Positions 15,926 through 19,095 of a DNA stretch of 19,095 nt are shown here, piece by piece. Made by a program: the position numbers and the translations under genes. The stretch comes from Pseudomonadota bacterium (GTDB lineage: Bacteria; Chloroflexota; UBA6077; JAJPHF01): the NCBI GenBank assembly GCA_021325365.1, contig JAJPHF010000194.1:1-19095 (forward strand), written 5' to 3'. The notes beneath the pieces were generated by a model. The model saw only the letters and a program-made list of their open reading frames with translations. It ran no database searches and was not told the origin of the DNA. Within the stretch, counting starts at the first letter, position 1. Each line of letters starts with the position of its first letter.

Positions 15926-16008
15926 CGCCCTGCCTCCTTACGTCCCTGCCACCGCGTCGCCCACGGTCGGCCGGCGCGGGCCGCTCGGCCCCCGCGTGGG
16001 CTGCTGGC

Positions 16009-16038
16009 AGTGTAGCAACGGGTCGCGCTTATGGTCAA
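16009..16038 (-). promoter_or_regulatory. Sigma70-type promoter of the SsuABC-like importer operon
   Basis: On the minus strand TTGACC (16038-16033) is followed after 18 bp by TACACT (16014-16009). Its -35 box and spacing are the same as in the promoter at 9306-9335. The predicted start near 16002 gives a leader of about 77 nt before the lipoprotein ATG at 15925. It separates this operon from the solute-binding gene that ends at 16111. Confidence 0.6.
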
Positions 16039-16072
16039 CGCGGACTTGGCGGGCATCGTGAGGCGCCGCAGC

Positions 16073-16095
16073 CGCCGACGGACGCCGGGGGCGTT
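16073..16095. repeat. 23-bp direct repeat, copy A
   Basis: This 23-base GC-rich segment matches 18865-18887 at 22 of 23 positions in the same orientation. It lies 15 bp beyond the stop of the family-5 binding-protein gene. Together the two copies bracket the dehydrogenase/binding-protein pair. Confidence 0.7.
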
Positions 16096-16110
16096 CGCCG
16101 CGCGGGCCGC

Positions 16111-17661
16111 CTACTTCAGTCGGACGTCCCAGCCATAAACGTGCTCGTCGGTGCGCGGCGTCCAGTCGAGACGATTGTTGACCCCGTAAGTGTCCTCGTA
16201 CATGAACAGGAACGCCACGGGCGCCCGCTTGAGGATCTCGCTCATGCCCTCGTGTAGCGTCTTGATGCGCTCCGCCGGGTCGAAAATCGTCCGCTCCTGG
16301 TCCAGCAGGGCATCCACCGTCGGGTCGGAGAAGCCGATGCGCTTCGAGACGCCCGTGCGGAAGTACTGGTGCAGGTACTCGTCGGGGTCGATGATGCTGC
16401 CGCGCCCCCCGAACCAGAACGGCACCTTGCCCTCGCCCACGGCCGGCCAGAAGATGCCCCAGTCCTGCGCCGTGAGCTTCGCGCGGATGCCCACGCGCGC
16501 AAGCTGGCCCACGAGCGCCTGGGCTAGCTCCTTGTCCTTGATGTAGCGGCCGTTGGGGGCGAACATCTCGACGTCGAGGCCGTTGGGGTAGCCGGCCTGC
16601 GCGAGGAGCTGGCGCGCGCGCTCGGGATCGTGCTGGTACGTCGGCCCGATGTCCGGCGAGTAGCTGAACTGCGGCGGCCCGATCGGCGCCTCCAGCGGGT
16701 AGGCGTGGCCGTCGAGCACGCCGTCGATCAGCTCCGCGCGGTCCACCGCGTAGCTGACCGCCTGGCGCACCAGCAGGTTGTCCCACGGCTTGTACTGCGG
16801 GTTCATCGCCAGGAACATCATGCGCTGACCGGGCGTGCGGGCCACGCGCACGTCCTGGCGGCTCTGCACGCGCGGCGCGAGCTGGGGTGACAGGTAGGTG
16901 ATGATGTCGGCCTCGCCGTTCAGAAGCGCCGTGACCCGCGCCTCGTCCTCCGGGATGGCGCGGAAAACGATCTCGTCGATCGTCGCGCGGTTTGGTCCGT
17001 CGTAGTCCGGGTTGCGCTGGACCACGAACCGCTGGCCCGGCACCCACTCCTTGAACTTGTACGGCCCCGTCCCGATGGGCTGCGCGTCGGCCGCCTCGCG
17101 GCCCACCCGATCGTAATACGCCTTGCTGGTGATGACGCGCTCCCAGAGGATGTCGAGCAGCGTGGCGTCGGGTGCCTTGGTGCGGATGTCCACGGTGTAG
17201 CGGTCGGGGGCCTCCAGCGCCGCGACGCTGGACAGCTCCCCCTTCTGCTTGCTGTCGGGATCGTTCAGGATGCGGCCGAGCGAGTGGACCACGTCGGCGG
17301 CGGTCAGCTCGCTGCCATCGTGGAACTTCACGCCGTGCCGCAGGTGGAACCGCCAGACGTCGGGCCTCGGGTTCTCCCACGACTCGGCGAGTAGCGGCAC
17401 CATCTGCCGATTCGCGGAGTCCCAGTGGACGAGCGTCTCGTAGATGTGCTTCCAGGTCGCGTAGGTGATGCCGGCGCTCTGCGCGTAGGGGTTCATCGAC
17501 TCGATGGGCTGGGAGCCGAAGACGACGGTGATGCGCGAGGGGCCGCTGGCTTGCCCCGACGCCCCCGCGGCCGGCCCCGCCTGGGGGGAAGGCTTGGGCG
17601 CCGGCGCGCAGGCCAGCGCCACCAGGCACGTCAGGATGCTCGCCACGACCGCTCGCCGCAT
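16111..17661 (-). CDS. Family-5 extracellular solute-binding lipoprotein (oligopeptide/nickel type)
   Basis: This 516-residue protein is a dipeptide/oligopeptide-type (SBP_bac_5) binding lipoprotein. The lipobox ALAC gives lipidated C18, followed by a Pro/Gly/Ala/Ser linker (19-42). Diagnostic elements are ESMNPYAQ, HIYETLVHWD, LAESWENPRPDVWRFHLRHG with VKFHDGSELTAADVVHSL, PIGTGPYKFKEW, and RQAVSYAVDRAELIDGVLDG. ATG 17661 has GGAGGAG six bases upstream, and only 39 bp separate it from the dehydrogenase stop, so the two are probably one transcript. No cognate DppBCDF-type permease or ATPase lies in the window. It must either use a transporter elsewhere or act as a receptor. The substrate is not readable; the family binds peptides, opines, sugars and nickel complexes. 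Confidence 0.94.
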   Translation of the reverse strand: MRRAVVASILTCLVALACAPAPKPSPQAGPAAGASGQASGPSRITVVFGSQPIESMNPYAQSAGITYATWKHIYETLVHWDSANRQMVPLLAESWENPRPDVWRFHLRHGVKFHDGSELTAADVVHSLGRILNDPDSKQKGELSSVAALEAPDRYTVDIRTKAPDATLLDILWERVITSKAYYDRVGREAADAQPIGTGPYKFKEWVPGQRFVVQRNPDYDGPNRATIDEIVFRAIPEDEARVTALLNGEADIITYLSPQLAPRVQSRQDVRVARTPGQRMMFLAMNPQYKPWDNLLVRQAVSYAVDRAELIDGVLDGHAYPLEAPIGPPQFSYSPDIGPTYQHDPERARQLLAQAGYPNGLDVEMFAPNGRYIKDKELAQALVGQLARVGIRAKLTAQDWGIFWPAVGEGKVPFWFGGRGSIIDPDEYLHQYFRTGVSKRIGFSDPTVDALLDQERTIFDPAERIKTLHEGMSEILKRAPVAFLFMYEDTYGVNNRLDWTPRTDEHVYGWDVRLK

Positions 17662-17700
17662 CGCCGTCTCCTCCGCGTGGAATGCCCGGCTGAGAAATCG

Positions 17701-18768
17701 CTAGCTGGGCAGGACCGAGCGCCCGCCGAAGCGCTGCAGCCACACCGGGATCACGTCGACGTTGTACACGTTGTCCGGCACCTCGCCGCGGAGCGCGCGC
17801 AGGACGGACCGCGTGGCCCAGGTGATGCCCGGCCCCAGGCCGCTGCCCACGTTGCTCGACACCATATGGGGCGACAGCAGCACCTTGTGCTTCAGCTCGC
17901 GCAGCGGGCTGTCCTGCGGCAGCGGCTCGTCCTCGAAGACGTCGAGCGCGGCGGCGGCGATCCGGTTCTTCTCCAGCGCATCGGCCAGCGCCCGCTCGTC
18001 CACCACGCCGCCGCGCGAGGTGTTGATGAACACCGCCGAAGGCTTCATCAGCGCCACTTGCTCGGCCCCGAACATGTGCCGCGTCTCCTTCGTCAGCACG
18101 ACGTGGAAGCTCACCACGTCGGACTCGCGCAGCAGGGTCTCGTAGTCCACCGGCTCGACGCCGGTCAGCGCGAAGCGGCTGGGCGGCACGTGGGGGTCGT
18201 ACGCGATCATGCGCACGCGCCAGGGCCGCAGCAGGTCCGCGACGCGGCTGCCGATGCGGCCGAGGCCCACCAGCCCGATCGTGATGCCGGGATAGCCGTC
18301 CATGCGCCGGCCCAGGTAGGTGCCCTGCAGCTCGTCCGCGCGCCAGCGGCCGCGCTTCATCGCCTCGTCGCGCTCGCGCACCTTCTTGAGCAGCGCGAGG
18401 ATCATGGCGATCGTGCCCTCGGCGACGCCGCCCCAGTTCGACTCGGTCGGCCCGTGGGTGACCAGGATGCCCAGCTCGGTCGCCGCGTCCACGTCCACGT
18501 CGTCGACGCCGATCGTGTACTTGGCGACGATGCGCAGCTTGTCCGAGGCCTCCATGATGCCGCGCGTGATCGGCGAGCTGCGGATGGACGTGCCGGCGAG
18601 CGCGTCCGCGTTCCGCGCCAGCTCGCGCATCTCCTCTTCGTTGTTGCCCTGCGGGGTGTGCCAGCCGGCCTTGCCCAGCGTCAGCTCGCAGCCGGCCTGC
18701 TCCAACTGCCGGTGCGTCTCCCCGGTCTCGTCGGCCGGGGCGAAGATGAATACCTTGGCGTTTGCCAT
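17701..18768 (-). CDS. D-isomer-specific 2-hydroxyacid dehydrogenase
   Basis: This 355-residue NAD(P)-dependent enzyme reduces a 2-oxoacid or oxidises a D-2-hydroxyacid. The cofactor loop is GLGRIG (169-174 by my count), with D191 ending the next strand, which favours NAD. The catalytic triad is visible: R252 in NTSRGG, E281 in DVFEDEP and H301 in LSPH. VAEGTIAMIL replaces the more usual VAEHT. It is somewhat longer than glyoxylate or lactate reductases (about 320), and resembles phosphoglycerate-dehydrogenase-like members without an ACT domain. ATG 18768 has GAGGAGG eight bases upstream. A TTGACA/TACGCT promoter lies 67 bp upstream. Pairing with a solute-binding lipoprotein suggests it handles an imported hydroxyacid. 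Confidence 0.93.
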   Translation of the reverse strand: MANAKVFIFAPADETGETHRQLEQAGCELTLGKAGWHTPQGNNEEEMRELARNADALAGTSIRSSPITRGIMEASDKLRIVAKYTIGVDDVDVDAATELGILVTHGPTESNWGGVAEGTIAMILALLKKVRERDEAMKRGRWRADELQGTYLGRRMDGYPGITIGLVGLGRIGSRVADLLRPWRVRMIAYDPHVPPSRFALTGVEPVDYETLLRESDVVSFHVVLTKETRHMFGAEQVALMKPSAVFINTSRGGVVDERALADALEKNRIAAAALDVFEDEPLPQDSPLRELKHKVLLSPHMVSSNVGSGLGPGITWATRSVLRALRGEVPDNVYNVDVIPVWLQRFGGRSVLPS

Positions 18769-18834
18769 CGGGTGGCCCTCCTCACTGAGCTGCTTGCCGT
18801 ACCGGGGCGGCGGTCACGGCTGCCCGGTGCGTGG

Positions 18835-18863
18835 AGCGTACGCCCCAGACGGTGCCCTGTCAA
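18835..18863 (-). promoter_or_regulatory. Sigma70-type promoter of the dehydrogenase/binding-protein operon
   Basis: On the minus strand a perfect TTGACA (18863-18858) is followed after 17 bp by TACGCT (18840-18835). The expected start near 18828 gives a leader of about 60 nt. A 23-bp repeat copy ends one base upstream of the -35 box, a typical activator position. Confidence 0.62.
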
Positions 18864-18864
18864 G

Positions 18865-18887
18865 CGCCGACGGAGGCCGGGGGCGTT
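18865..18887. repeat. 23-bp direct repeat, copy B
   Basis: Same sequence as 16073-16095 with one mismatch, same orientation. It abuts the -35 box of the promoter at 18835-18863. Confidence 0.7.
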
Positions 18888-19095
18888 GTTGCGGCGTATA
18901 ACAGCGGCACGCGCGGTCGCGGTCGCAGCCCCGCCGGCGAGTGCCTCGGTTTAGCCGAGGAACGGTCAAACGATGCTCCTTTACCGGGTGGTTAACTGCT
19001 AGGCCGGGCGCGGGTTGGCGCGTGCTCCTCGGGCGCGGAAGGTCGCATCGTTTGCCCCGTACGATACTCCCTCGATGGCTCGCGGCGGGCCGGGC
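18888..19095. other. Gene-free right end with hairpin and inverted repeat
   Basis: I see no supported gene here. A 6-bp stem (CCTCGG/CCGAGG, 18944-18960) with a 5-base loop is present without a T-run. CAAACGATGC (18967-18976) recurs inverted as GCATCGTTTG (19045-19054), a perfect 10-bp inverted repeat with 68 bp between copies. A plus-strand ATG at 19075, ten bases after a TACGAT box, could begin a divergent gene, but only seven codons are visible. Confidence 0.4.

Noticed and set aside
15938..17743. Minus-strand open frame of 601 codons
   Set aside because: Overlaps the family-5 binding protein in another frame. The latter has a lipobox, Shine-Dalgarno and family motifs; this frame has none.
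17425..18954. Plus-strand open frame of 509 codons
   Set aside because: Antisense to the 2-hydroxyacid dehydrogenase and binding-protein genes, both with clear motifs. The translation is low-complexity (Arg/His/Asp/Val/Ala).
1..19095. tRNA, rRNA, insertion sequence or integrase genes
   Set aside because: I found no cloverleaf-like region, rRNA-like stretch or transposase/integrase motif on either strand.

Overview
This is a GC-rich bacterial window (roughly two thirds G+C by eye). Every gene I can support lies on the minus strand, so transcription runs from high to low coordinates. Several things suggest a free-living, possibly uncultured Chloroflexota-like soil or groundwater bacterium: lipoprotein binding proteins with long Ala/Pro/Gly/Ser linkers, frequent GTG/TTG starts, tightly packed operons, and an intergenic patch of TCAGCTA-type heptamers. 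No taxonomic marker gene is present, so this placement is a weak inference.

Left half (1-9196) is a surface-polysaccharide locus. Reading with transcription, it holds a split transketolase (N-terminal then C-terminal subunit), a GT2-type glycosyltransferase lacking the usual DxD, a DUF4915/TIGR03032-like protein, a sulfotransferase, an NAD-dependent sugar epimerase/dehydratase, an ABC-2 polysaccharide exporter (Wzm-like permease, then Wzt-like ATPase with a C-terminal carbohydrate-binding domain), and a GT-C-type membrane glycosyltransferase cut by the left edge. Most of these genes overlap or nearly touch. A good sigma70-type promoter (TTGACC, 18 bp, TAGAAT) sits about 100 bp upstream of the first gene. 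The likely product is an exported, sulfate-decorated glycan.

Right half (9449-18768) is a catabolism and uptake region. In transcription order it holds a D-2-hydroxyacid dehydrogenase and a solitary family-5 solute-binding lipoprotein under a TTGACA/TACGCT promoter. Next comes an SsuABC/TauABC-like importer (binding lipoprotein, ATPase, permease) under a TTGACC/TACACT promoter. After an inverted array of heptamer repeats come a cyclase-family metal hydrolase, a zinc alcohol dehydrogenase, an unrecognised two-helix membrane protein of 81 residues in AT-richer DNA, and a second zinc alcohol dehydrogenase. The set looks like uptake and oxidation of a small organic acid, alcohol or amide. The substrate cannot be read from the sequence.

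Non-coding structure includes three promoters, a 23-bp direct repeat (22/23 identical) bracketing the dehydrogenase/binding-protein pair, the heptamer inverted array, a 7-bp hairpin at an alcohol dehydrogenase stop codon, and a 10-bp inverted repeat plus hairpin in the gene-free right end. I saw no tRNA, rRNA, transposase, integrase or CRISPR array.
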